Assembly (NCBI GenBank): GCA_002441285.1
Contig: DJVR01000046.1
Location: 1-18,406, forward strand
Source of the DNA: Candidatus Atribacteria bacterium UBA6251
GTDB taxonomy: Bacteria; Atribacterota; Phoenicimicrobiia; Phoenicimicrobiales; Phoenicimicrobiaceae
Length of the DNA stretch: 18,406 bases
Direction of reading: 5' to 3'
Part shown: in pieces, positions 7,680 to 15,021 of the stretch
Layout: each line of letters starts with the position of its first letter
How positions within the stretch are numbered: position 1 is the stretch's first letter
Position numbers and translations under genes: made by a program
Notes under the pieces: generated by a model
Told to the model about the DNA's origin: nothing
The model's database searches: none
Seen by the model: the letters and a program-made list of their open reading frames with translations, nothing else

Positions 7680-8702
7680 ATGTCAGAATTAATATTAGGT
7701 ATTGAAAGCTCCTGTGATGAAACATCAGCAGCAATAGTAGAGGATGGAAAAATAATAAAGTCCAACCTTATAGCTTCTCAAATTAAAATTCATCAGAAAT
7801 ATGGCGGAGTAGTTCCTGAAATTGCCTCTCGAAAGCATTTAGAATATATTATTCCCGTAATTGATAAAGCCTTAAAAATAGCACAAACAAAGGGTAAAGA
7901 CTTATCGGGAATAGCGGTTACTTATGGTCCTGGTTTAATTGGTTCGCTTTTAGTAGGGCTAGGTGTGGCTAAAGCACTTTCTTATGCCTGGGGTATCCCT
8001 CTAGTGGGAGTAAACCATTTAGAAGCCCATATCTATGCAAATTTTTTAGAAAATAATAATTTAAAACCTCCTTTTATTTGTTTGGTAGTCTCTGGAGGGC
8101 ATACTACTTTAGTATATGTACAGAATTATGGAAGTTACAAGATCATAGGAGAAACCAGGGATGATGCAGCCGGAGAAATTTTCGATAAAATAGCCAAATT
8201 CTTAAATTTAGGTTATCCTGGTGGACCGGTTATTGAACGATTAGCTCAAGAAGGTAACCCTTTAGCCTTAAGATTTCCCCAACCATTATCCAGAGCAAAA
8301 GGGTATGATTTTAGTTTTAGTGGACTTAAAACTGCAGTTATTTATTACTTAAAGAATAAAATAATAAGTAGAGAACAACTTCCACCTTTAGAAGATATAC
8401 TTGCTTCCTTTCAAAAAGCAGTTATTGATACCTTAGTAGGAAAAACCATAAAAGCAGTAAACGATTTTAAAACTGAGTATGTAGTACTGGCGGGAGGAGT
8501 ATCTGCCAATCAATTACTTAGAAAGGCTATTAGTGAAAAAGCTAAAGCTCAAAAAATAAAGGCTTTTTTCCCATCTATAAATTTATGTACAGATAATGCT
8601 GCTATGGTGGCTGCAGCAGGTTATTATAAATTGAAAAATGTAGGGCAATCTTCATTAGATTTAGAAGCCATATCCAGATTAAAATTAGGACAAGAAAATT
8701 AA
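7680..8702 (+). CDS. tsaD: tRNA N6-adenosine threonylcarbamoyltransferase TsaD
   Basis: Catalytic subunit that transfers the threonylcarbamoyl group from TC-AMP to A37 of tRNA. The 340 residues match the family length. Motifs in order: GIESSCDETSAAIV (8-21), GGVVPEIASRKH, TYGPGLIGSLLVG, the metal-binding NHLEAHIYAN with His113 and His117, VSGGHTTLVYV, TRDDAAGEIFDKIAKFL, YPGGPVIE, FSFSGLKTAV and AGGVSANQLLR, then CTDNAAMVAAAG with the third metal ligand Asp. ATG at 7680 follows TTGGAG. It is the third gene of the tsaE-tsaB-tsaD cluster; after it come about 80 bases with no obvious terminator before the groES promoter. Confidence 0.98.
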   Translation: MSELILGIESSCDETSAAIVEDGKIIKSNLIASQIKIHQKYGGVVPEIASRKHLEYIIPVIDKALKIAQTKGKDLSGIAVTYGPGLIGSLLVGLGVAKALSYAWGIPLVGVNHLEAHIYANFLENNNLKPPFICLVVSGGHTTLVYVQNYGSYKIIGETRDDAAGEIFDKIAKFLNLGYPGGPVIERLAQEGNPLALRFPQPLSRAKGYDFSFSGLKTAVIYYLKNKIISREQLPPLEDILASFQKAVIDTLVGKTIKAVNDFKTEYVVLAGGVSANQLLRKAISEKAKAQKIKAFFPSINLCTDNAAMVAAAGYYKLKNVGQSSLDLEAISRLKLGQEN

Positions 8703-8783
8703 AAAAATAGAGAAAAAAGTAATAAAATGGCCTTTAATCGTTTATAATAAAGAATATTCCTAAATAACGACAAATAAAGAGAT

Positions 8784-8821
8784 TTGCATTTCATTTTAAG
8801 TTTATATAATATATAAAAGGC
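8784..8821 (+). promoter_or_regulatory. Probable sigma-A type promoter of groESL
   Basis: TTGCAT at 8784-8789 resembles a -35 box, and the AT-rich run at 8803-8817 contains TATAAT (8805-8810, spacer 15) and overlapping alternatives such as TAATAT (8807-8812, spacer 17). The exact -10 is ambiguous. Its position just upstream of the CIRCE element matches the classic layout in which HrcA binds at or just after the transcription start. The start site itself is inferred. Confidence 0.6.
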
Positions 8822-8848
8822 TTAGCACTCTTAGTATGAGAGTGCTAA
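8822..8848 (+). promoter_or_regulatory. CIRCE operator (HrcA-binding site)
   Basis: A perfect copy of the CIRCE consensus: TTAGCACTC (8822-8830), nine-base spacer (8831-8839), GAGTGCTAA (8840-8848). The HrcA repressor binds this inverted repeat and represses groESL until heat or misfolded protein titrates GroEL. It lies between the probable promoter and groES, 62 bases before the start codon, and would also form a hairpin at the 5' end of the mRNA. The hrcA gene is not in this window. Confidence 0.97.
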
Positions 8849-8910
8849 TTAATTTAAAATATCCTCAATTAATGAGGAAATAACAAAATTATTTAAGGGA
8901 GGTCAAAAAA

Positions 8911-9210
8911 ATGAATATTAAAGAACTTAAACCACTAGGAGATAGAGTATTGCTAAAACCGATGCGTGAAGAAGAGAAAAGCAAAGGGGGAATACTCCTT
9001 CCGGATACCGTCTCCAAAGAAAAGCCTCAAGTTGGAGAAGTATTAGCTGTAGGACCTGGAGGTACTGACAAAGATGGTAAGCTAATTCCTATGACCGTAA
9101 AGGTAGGAGACAAAGTGGTTTATGCTAAATATTCCGGAACTGATATCAAGGGAGATGATGATGAAGAATACTTGATCATCAGTGAAAAAGATATCTTGGC
9201 GGTTTTTTAA
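8911..9210 (+). CDS. groES: Co-chaperonin GroES (Hsp10)
   Basis: Heptameric lid of the GroEL folding chamber, in the cytoplasm. Its 99 residues include the N-terminal strand LKPLGDRVLLKP, the mobile loop region around residues 18-33 with KGGILLPDT that contacts GroEL, and VGEVLAVGPGG. GDKVVYAKYSGTDIK and the C-terminal EYLIISEKDILAV complete the beta barrel. The ATG follows a strong AAGGGAGGT. It is the first gene of the CIRCE-controlled pair, with groEL 84 bases downstream. Confidence 0.98.
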   Translation: MNIKELKPLGDRVLLKPMREEEKSKGGILLPDTVSKEKPQVGEVLAVGPGGTDKDGKLIPMTVKVGDKVVYAKYSGTDIKGDDDEEYLIISEKDILAVF

Positions 9211-9294
9211 AGGATAATAAAAATACATAAGTATAGTTTACCCAAAGATTAATCATTTACAATTTTTAAAATAAACTAAAAGGAGTGAAAAGAA

Positions 9295-10923
9295 ATGGCA
9301 AAACAATTTTTATTTGAGGAAGCATCAAGAAGAGCCCTAGAAAAAGGAGCAGATATATTAGCAGATTGTGTTAAAGTTACTTTAGGACCTAAAGGAAGAA
9401 ACGTGGTCTTAGATAAAAAGTTTGGTTCCCCAACTATTACTAATGATGGCGTTACCATTGCCCGTGAGATTGAGGTAGAGGATCCTTTTGAAAATATGGG
9501 TGCGCAATTTGTAAAAGAAGTTGCTACCAAGACCAATGATATTGCTGGTGATGGAACTACCACTGCTACTGTATTAGCTCAGGACATTATTCATGAAGGA
9601 TTAAGAAATGTAGCAGCTGGAGCCAATCCGATATTGGTAAAAAGAGGAATAGAAAAAGCAGTTGAATGTGCAGTAGAAGAGATTAAGAAATTAAGCATAG
9701 AAGTAAGCGATAAAGATTCTGTAGCTAATGTAGCTTCTATTTCTGCTGCTGATAGAGAGATAGGGAATATTATTTCTGATGCAATGGAAAAAGTTGGAAA
9801 AGATGGAGTAATTACTGTAGAAGAATCAAAAACCATGGGTACTACTTTAGAAGTAGTAGAAGGAATGCAGTTTGATAAAGGTTATATTTCCCCATATATG
9901 GTTACTGATGCGGAAAGAATGGAAGCTGTTCTGGAAGATCCTTATATCTTAATTACTGATGCTAAGATCAGCAATATGAAAGGTGTATTACCAATATTAG
10001 AAAAGACTGCTCAAACCAGTAAACCTCTTCTTATTATTGCTGAAGATGTAGAAGGAGAAGCCTTAGCTACTTTAATAGTAAATAAAATAAGAGGTACTTT
10101 AAATTGTGTGGCAGTAAAAGCTCCTGGCTTCGGTGATAGAAGAAAAGAGATGCTCCAGGATATAGCAGTAGTAACAGGTGGACAGGTTATTTCAGAAGAA
10201 CTTGGACTTAAATTGGAAAACGCCGAACTTAAGATGCTAGGTACTGCTCATCAGGTTAAAGTGACTAAAGAAGATACGATTATAGTCGGAGGGAAGGGAG
10301 ATACTAAGGAAATTAAGAAGAGAGAAGCCCAAATTCGAGCCCAGATTGAAGAGACTACTTCTGATTATGATCGAGAAAAACTACAAGAAAGATTAGGAAA
10401 ACTAGTAGGTGGAGTAGCAGTTATTAAGGTAGGAGCAGCTACTGAAACCGAACTTAAAGAGAAAAAACATCGTGTAGAAGATGCCTTATCTGCGACCAAA
10501 GCAGCAGTAGAAGAAGGTATAGTAGCTGGTGGAGGGACTGTTTTAATTAATATTATTCCAGCTTTAACAACATTAAAATTAGATGGTGATGAACAGATTG
10601 GTGTCGAGATTATTAAAAAAGCTTTAGAAAAACCGGCTAAACAAATTGCCTTTAATGGTGGTTACGAGGGAGCGGTAATCGTAGAAAAATTAAAGACTAT
10701 GGATCAAGGTGTTGGTTTTAATGTTTTAACTGGTGAATTTACTAATATGATTAAAGCAGGAATAGTTGATCCAGCAAAAGTAACCAGATCTGCCCTTCAG
10801 AATGCAGCGAGCATTGGTGCAATGATTCTCACTACCGAATGTCTAGTTACTGATAAACCAGAAGAAAAGAAAGAGGGAGCAATGCCTCCAGGTGGAGGAA
10901 TGCCTCCAGCAGGAATGTATTAA
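9295..10923 (+). CDS. groEL: Chaperonin GroEL (Hsp60)
   Basis: Tetradecameric ATP-dependent folding chaperone. The 542 residues cover the equatorial, intermediate and apical domains: VTLGPKGRNVVLDKKFGSP with the ATP site, ITNDGVTIAREIE and GDGTTT (85-90) with the catalytic region Asp86. The apical part has the DKGYISPYMVTD and KPLLIIAEDVEGEAL segments and VKAPGFGDRRKEML, and EEGIVAGGGT re-enters the equatorial domain. The C-terminal tail is rich in Gly, Met and Pro and ends in PPAGMY instead of a plain GGM repeat. ATG at 9295 follows AAAGGAGTG. The 84-base spacer from groES holds no terminator, so both should come from one CIRCE-controlled message that ends at the hairpin starting at 10950. 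Confidence 0.98.
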   Translation: MAKQFLFEEASRRALEKGADILADCVKVTLGPKGRNVVLDKKFGSPTITNDGVTIAREIEVEDPFENMGAQFVKEVATKTNDIAGDGTTTATVLAQDIIHEGLRNVAAGANPILVKRGIEKAVECAVEEIKKLSIEVSDKDSVANVASISAADREIGNIISDAMEKVGKDGVITVEESKTMGTTLEVVEGMQFDKGYISPYMVTDAERMEAVLEDPYILITDAKISNMKGVLPILEKTAQTSKPLLIIAEDVEGEALATLIVNKIRGTLNCVAVKAPGFGDRRKEMLQDIAVVTGGQVISEELGLKLENAELKMLGTAHQVKVTKEDTIIVGGKGDTKEIKKREAQIRAQIEETTSDYDREKLQERLGKLVGGVAVIKVGAATETELKEKKHRVEDALSATKAAVEEGIVAGGGTVLINIIPALTTLKLDGDEQIGVEIIKKALEKPAKQIAFNGGYEGAVIVEKLKTMDQGVGFNVLTGEFTNMIKAGIVDPAKVTRSALQNAASIGAMILTTECLVTDKPEEKKEGAMPPGGGMPPAGMY

Positions 10924-10949
10924 AAGATAAGAGATAATAGGTAATTAAT

Positions 10950-11005
10950 AAAAAGCCTCTATACTGATATCGATAAAATAAAGATAAAAAGTATAGAGGC
11001 TTTTT
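10950..11005. terminator. Bidirectional intrinsic terminator between groEL and ald
   Basis: AAAAAGCCTCTATACT (10950-10965) and its exact complement AGTATAGAGGCTTTTT (10990-11005) form a 16-bp stem around a 24-base AT-rich loop. The plus-strand copy ends in a T run that stops groESL; the A run on the left side becomes a T run on the minus strand and can stop the alsT-ald transcript, whose last gene ends at 11068. Location between convergent genes supports the reading. Confidence 0.92.
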
Positions 11006-11067
11006 ATTTATGATTATTTTATTTGTAAAATTTGCCATTAATTAATTTTAATTAACTAATAAACAAA

Positions 11068-12183
11068 TTAATCGATTACTTCTTTTAAAGGATGAAAAGT
11101 GAAATTAAAAGCATCAGCTACTGGTTTATAGGTTATTTTACCATAGATAATATTTACTCCTTTGGCTAGATCTTCATTTTCTTTAATAGCTTTTAAATAG
11201 CCTTTATTAGCTATTTCCAGTGCATAAGGTAAGGTGGCATTAGTCAAAGCGAAGGTAGAGGTTCGTGCAAATGCCCCAGGCATATTAGTGACACAGTAAT
11301 GTAAAATATTGTGTATTTTGTAAACTGGCTCACTGTGGGAAGTCGGTTTGCTAGTAGCAAAGCAGCCACCTTGATCAATAGCTACATCAACTATTACCGC
11401 ATTATTTTTCATCTTTTTTAGCATTTCTTCAGTTACTAATTTGGGAGCTTCTGCCCCTGGTATTAATACTGCTCCGATTACTGCATCGGCATCTTGGATT
11501 TCTTCTTCAATATTATGTTGATTAGCTACTATTAATCTAATATTTTTAGGTAAAACATCATCTAAGTATCTTAATCTTCTAATATTTATATCTAATAAGC
11601 AAACATTTGCTCCTAATCCGGCAGCTACTTTTGCTGCGCAGGTTCCTACTGTCCCTCCTCCTAAAACTACTACTTTAGCCGGATTTACTCCCGGTACTCC
11701 TCCCATTAGCACGCCAGTTCCGCCGTAGGGCAGAGCTAAATAGTAAGCAGCTATATGAGCAGCCATCTTCCCAGCTACTTCACTCATTGGTGCTAGAAGA
11801 GGTAGATAGCCATCTTTTGTTTGTACAGTTTCGTAAGCAATGCAAATAACTTTTCTTTCCATCATTGCCTTGGTTAATTCTAAAGAAGAAGCAAAATGGA
11901 AATAAGTAAATAGAATCTGTTGGGGTTTTAAAAGTTTATATTCGGCTGCCAGAGGTTCTTTTACTTTGAGAATCATTTCGGCTTTTTGAAAAACTTCTTC
12001 TGCTGATTCAAGAATAGTCGCACCGACTAAGCTATATTCTTGGTCATTTATTCCACTACCGATTCCGGCTGATTTTTGTATTAATACTTGATGCCCAGAT
12101 TGACAGAAGGCTTTTACTCCGGCTGGAGTAATGGCTACCCTGTTTTCGTTATTTTTAATTTCCTTGGGGACACCAATAATCAT
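11068..12183 (-). CDS. ald: Alanine dehydrogenase
   Basis: NAD-dependent enzyme that reversibly converts L-alanine to pyruvate and ammonia. The 371-residue protein begins with the family signature MIIGVPKEIKNNENRVAITP and has the catalytic lysine in LKVKEP (Lys75) and histidine in YFHFAS (His96), positions identical to those in well-studied alanine dehydrogenases. The NAD domain follows, with VVVLGGGTVGTCAAKVAAGLGANV, an acidic residue after LLD, and VDVAIDQGGC. The C-terminus reads TNMPGAFARTSTFALTN. ATG at 12183 is preceded on the minus strand by AAGGAGGAA. It lies 85 bases behind the AGCS symporter gene, so import and deamination of alanine probably belong together. The gap holds a strong hairpin (12220-12257). 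Confidence 0.98.
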   Translation of the reverse strand: MIIGVPKEIKNNENRVAITPAGVKAFCQSGHQVLIQKSAGIGSGINDQEYSLVGATILESAEEVFQKAEMILKVKEPLAAEYKLLKPQQILFTYFHFASSLELTKAMMERKVICIAYETVQTKDGYLPLLAPMSEVAGKMAAHIAAYYLALPYGGTGVLMGGVPGVNPAKVVVLGGGTVGTCAAKVAAGLGANVCLLDINIRRLRYLDDVLPKNIRLIVANQHNIEEEIQDADAVIGAVLIPGAEAPKLVTEEMLKKMKNNAVIVDVAIDQGGCFATSKPTSHSEPVYKIHNILHYCVTNMPGAFARTSTFALTNATLPYALEIANKGYLKAIKENEDLAKGVNIIYGKITYKPVADAFNFTFHPLKEVID

Positions 12184-12219
12184 TATTTTTGTATTCCTCC
12201 TTATAAATAATGAAACAGA

Positions 12220-12257
12220 GTGGTGGTATTCTATACCAGAGGGGAAAATACCACCAC
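12220..12257 (-). promoter_or_regulatory. Hairpin in the alsT-ald spacer with a competing smaller stem
   Basis: GTGGTGGTATT (12220-12230 on plus) pairs exactly with AATACCACCAC (12247-12257), an 11-bp stem with a 16-base loop. Inside it GGTAT (12225-12229) can instead pair with ATACC (12233-12237) across three bases, so the two stems exclude each other. No real T run follows on the minus strand, so it does not look like a standard terminator. It may be an mRNA processing or stability element, or an attenuator in the ald leader; that function is inference. The ald ribosome-binding site lies outside both stems. Confidence 0.55.
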
Positions 12258-12268
12258 CTTATTTCAGT

Positions 12269-13627
12269 TTATCCTAATAATTCAGGGTTGGAAAAGTATT
12301 CTTTTATTTCTTTTGCCATTATGCCACTTAAGAAGAGTAGACCAATTAAGTTAGGAATAGCCATAGCTCCATTTAGTGCATCAGTAAGTAACCACACAAA
12401 AGGTATTTTTACTATTGCACCTAAGAAGGCAACAATAACAAAGAGCCAAGCATAAGGTTTAATAACTGCAGGACCTAAAATGTAACGAGCACATTGTTGG
12501 CCATAATAACACCAGGTAATAATAGTAGAATATCCAAAAAGTAGTGAACTTATAGCTACGATAGGTCCCCCTAAAACACTCAAAACAGATGAAAAGGCAT
12601 GAGCAGTAAGAGGTGTACTGGTAAGTCCAGTATCTAGTGATTTAGTTATGACAATAACTATAGCGGTCATAGAACAAATAATCAGGGTATCAATCATTAC
12701 TCCAATCATAGCTATAGTACCTTGACGTACTGGATGTTTGGTTTGAGCAACAGAATGGGCTAGACTGGCGCTTCCTAAGCCTGCTTCGTTAGAAAATATC
12801 CCTCTTGCTACCCCATATCTCATAGCTTGAGCAACCGTGGCTCCGGCAAATCCTCCAAAAGCTGCTTTTCCAGTAAAAGCTGATTTAAATATTTCACCTA
12901 TTGCCCAGGGTAGCAGGTTAATTTTTGCAATGATAATAATCAAAGCTCCTACAATGTAAAAAATAGCCATAAAAGGAACTAGTTTTTCAGTAACTTCACC
13001 GATTCTTTTTATTCCGCCTACTACTACTATCCAAACTAGCACGGTTAATACTATACCAGTTAAAGCCACTGGGATTTTAAAAACACTTTGGCCAACAGCT
13101 GCCATGGAATTTGTTTGTACTGCATCGCCTATTCCAAATGCGCAAATAGCTCCAAAGAAGGCAAATAACCAGCCTAACCATTTTTGCCCTAAACCTTTTT
13201 CAATGAAATACATTGAACCACCGGCATAGGCTCCGTCTTTATCTTTAATTCTATATTTTACTCCTAAAGTTGCTTCACACATCTTAGTACACATACCAAA
13301 AAGTGCGGTAATCCACATCCAGACTGCAGCCCCAGGTCCACCTGCTGCTAAGGCAGTAGCTACTCCAGCAATATTACCATTACCAACAGTAGCTGCCAGG
13401 GTAGAGGTTAAAGCCTGAAAAGGAGTAATTTCTCCTTCTCCGCGATGTTCAGTATCTTTTTTAAAGGCACCTTTAAAAATTAATTTCCAGGCATAAGAGG
13501 TATGCAAAAACTGAGGAAATCCTAATCGAATAGTCAAATATATACCTGTCCCCACTAGAATAACCATCATCGGGGGACCCCAGACAAAATCATCAAGAGC
13601 AGTTAAAAAATTCATTATGGCAGTCAT
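12269..13627 (-). CDS. Sodium:alanine/glycine symporter, AGCS family
   Basis: Inner-membrane secondary carrier of the alanine-or-glycine:cation symporter family (AlsT/DagA/AgcS type), taking up alanine or glycine with sodium or proton. The 452 residues are highly hydrophobic, with about ten or eleven membrane spans. They carry the family landmarks TLAATVGNGNIAGVATALAAGGPGA, a helix ending in CEATLGVKYR, and GVARGIFSNEAGLGSASLAHS. Length is normal. ATG at 13627 follows AAGGAGG on the minus strand. It lies between the glycine cleavage operon and ald, so alanine and glycine are both plausible substrates; the sequence does not decide. The 235-base leader upstream is described separately. Confidence 0.95.
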   Translation of the reverse strand: MTAIMNFLTALDDFVWGPPMMVILVGTGIYLTIRLGFPQFLHTSYAWKLIFKGAFKKDTEHRGEGEITPFQALTSTLAATVGNGNIAGVATALAAGGPGAAVWMWITALFGMCTKMCEATLGVKYRIKDKDGAYAGGSMYFIEKGLGQKWLGWLFAFFGAICAFGIGDAVQTNSMAAVGQSVFKIPVALTGIVLTVLVWIVVVGGIKRIGEVTEKLVPFMAIFYIVGALIIIIAKINLLPWAIGEIFKSAFTGKAAFGGFAGATVAQAMRYGVARGIFSNEAGLGSASLAHSVAQTKHPVRQGTIAMIGVMIDTLIICSMTAIVIVITKSLDTGLTSTPLTAHAFSSVLSVLGGPIVAISSLLFGYSTIITWCYYGQQCARYILGPAVIKPYAWLFVIVAFLGAIVKIPFVWLLTDALNGAMAIPNLIGLLFLSGIMAKEIKEYFSNPELLG

Positions 13628-13862
13628 CGATAAACCTCCTTGGAATATTATTAAAAATTAGGGGTTTAAATGCAATTTTATTAATTATTTATTTAGATAA
13701 ATAATTCTGTCTACAAAAAATTCGGAGAATTTACTCTTTATATATCACCTCCTTAGAAAAAATTAATCTTTACCTTATTCCTTTCTTTAATTAAATCACC
13801 TCCTTTTTTTGAGAAAATAGTATATTTTAGTTAACTAAAATTGTACTTCTATTGACTGGTTT
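13628..13862 (-). promoter_or_regulatory. Leader/spacer between gcvT and the AGCS symporter gene
   Basis: The longest gene-free gap in the window (235 bases), very AT-rich. Read on the minus strand it holds an 18-bp perfect palindrome (13824-13841) overlapping a TATACT-like -10 box. Then come two 11-base Shine-Dalgarno copies (AAGGAGGTGAT, at 13795-13805 and 13744-13754), neither followed by ATG, GTG or TTG at normal distance. Next are a short AAATTC/GAATTT stem (13718-13732), a 10-bp AT-only inverted repeat (13683-13706) and finally the symporter's own site. No -35 is convincing. A separate alsT-ald promoter with control is plausible but unproven. Confidence 0.45.
13824..13841. promoter_or_regulatory. 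18-bp perfect palindrome, possible operator
   Basis: ATTTTAGTTAACTAAAAT reads the same on both strands. It is 22 bases past the gcvT stop, and its outermost base overlaps a TATACT hexamer on the minus strand (13824-13819), a position where a dimeric regulator could block or aid transcription of the symporter gene. It has no T run after it and only two G:C pairs, so it is a poor terminator. Its regulator is unknown to me. Confidence 0.4.
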
Positions 13863-14981
13863 TTACCTTTTGTTAAAAGGAGCCAGAAAGGGAATGTCTA
13901 CTATTTCGGCTTCAACATTTTTATCTCTGATTAAAACCTTTACTCTATTTCCTGTTTTGGCAAAAGGAATCTTTAGAATGGCCAGAGCATAAACTTTTTT
14001 TAGAGAAGGGCAGTAATTTCCAGAAGTTATATAGCCGATTTTTTGTGTTTCATACCATACTTCCATTCCATGACGGGGGATACCACCTTGAGGGACAAAA
14101 AGACCTACTAATTTACGTTTAATCCCTTCTTTCTGGATTTTAAGTAAGGCTTCTTTACCAATAAAGTTTTCTTTATTAAATTTTACTGTCCAACCTTGTC
14201 CACTTTCTAAGGGATTAATGGTTTCATCTATATCATTTCCATATAACCAGTAACAGACTTCGAATCTGGTAGTGTCTCTTGCTCCTAATCCACAAGGTTT
14301 CAAATTGAATTTCTGACCTTCTTCCAAAATTCCACTCCAGATATCCAGGATATCTTCGGGTTGAAAGGTGTAGATTTCAAAACCATCCTCTCCAGTATAA
14401 CCGGTACGAGAAATAAGAATTTTTTTACCAAAAAGATCGGCATAAATAAAGTTAAATCTTTTTAAGTTTTGTAGAGGGATAGGGCCTTTGACTAAAGGCT
14501 CTAATAATTCTACTGAATTGGGTCCTTGAACTGCTACTTCAGCATATTCTTTACTTTTATTGAATATTTCTACCTGATAATTTTTTTTGTGCTGAATGAT
14601 CCAATCATAATCTTTTATTGAGTAGTTAGGAGAGGCATTAACTACTAACAGGATAAAGTCATCTTTGATCTTATAAACAAAAAGATCATCCACTTGACCA
14701 CCATAAGGGTAACATAAAGGAGAATATTTTATCTCTCCATCTTTCATATTGCTTATGGAATTAGTTAAAAGATAATCAGCGAAGGGTAGGGCATCTCGTC
14801 CTAATAATTCAATTTCTCCCATATGAGAAACATCAAAAAGACCTACCTTTTCTCTTACTGCCAGGTGTTCTTCAATAATACTGCTATATTGTACTGGCAT
14901 ATCAAAGCCATCGAAGGGAATCATTCTAGCTCTTAATTTTAGATGTTCCGCATGTAAAGGAGTCTTTAATAGCTCTTCCAT
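13863..14981 (-). CDS. gcvT: Aminomethyltransferase, glycine cleavage T-protein
   Basis: Takes the aminomethyl group from lipoylated H-protein, releases ammonia and forms 5,10-methylene-tetrahydrofolate. The 372 residues carry the family motifs: N-terminal TPLHAEHLKLRARMIPFDGF, DVSHMGE (50-56) and VDDLFVYK with Asp98/Asp99, which corresponds to the catalytic aspartate region. GYTGEDGFEIY, LGARDTTRFEVCYWLYG and NPLESGQGWTVKF complete them. The segment after GARDT differs from the common L-R-L-E-A-G form but keeps the overall pattern. ATG at 14981 follows AAAAGGAG with an 11-base spacing, a little long. It is the last gene of gcvH-gcvPA-gcvPB-gcvT, 40 bases after gcvPB. No terminator follows it clearly. 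Confidence 0.97.
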   Translation of the reverse strand: MEELLKTPLHAEHLKLRARMIPFDGFDMPVQYSSIIEEHLAVREKVGLFDVSHMGEIELLGRDALPFADYLLTNSISNMKDGEIKYSPLCYPYGGQVDDLFVYKIKDDFILLVVNASPNYSIKDYDWIIQHKKNYQVEIFNKSKEYAEVAVQGPNSVELLEPLVKGPIPLQNLKRFNFIYADLFGKKILISRTGYTGEDGFEIYTFQPEDILDIWSGILEEGQKFNLKPCGLGARDTTRFEVCYWLYGNDIDETINPLESGQGWTVKFNKENFIGKEALLKIQKEGIKRKLVGLFVPQGGIPRHGMEVWYETQKIGYITSGNYCPSLKKVYALAILKIPFAKTGNRVKVLIRDKNVEAEIVDIPFLAPFNKR

Positions 14982-15021
14982 TTTTTGATTTTCTCCTTTT
15001 TTTAAAAATAATTTTTTGAAA

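Noticed and set aside
13718..13732. AAATTC/GAATTT stem followed by T bases on the minus strand as a terminator
   Set aside because: The stem is only six pairs with one G:C pair, too weak for an intrinsic terminator, and it would cut off the symporter from its own leader.
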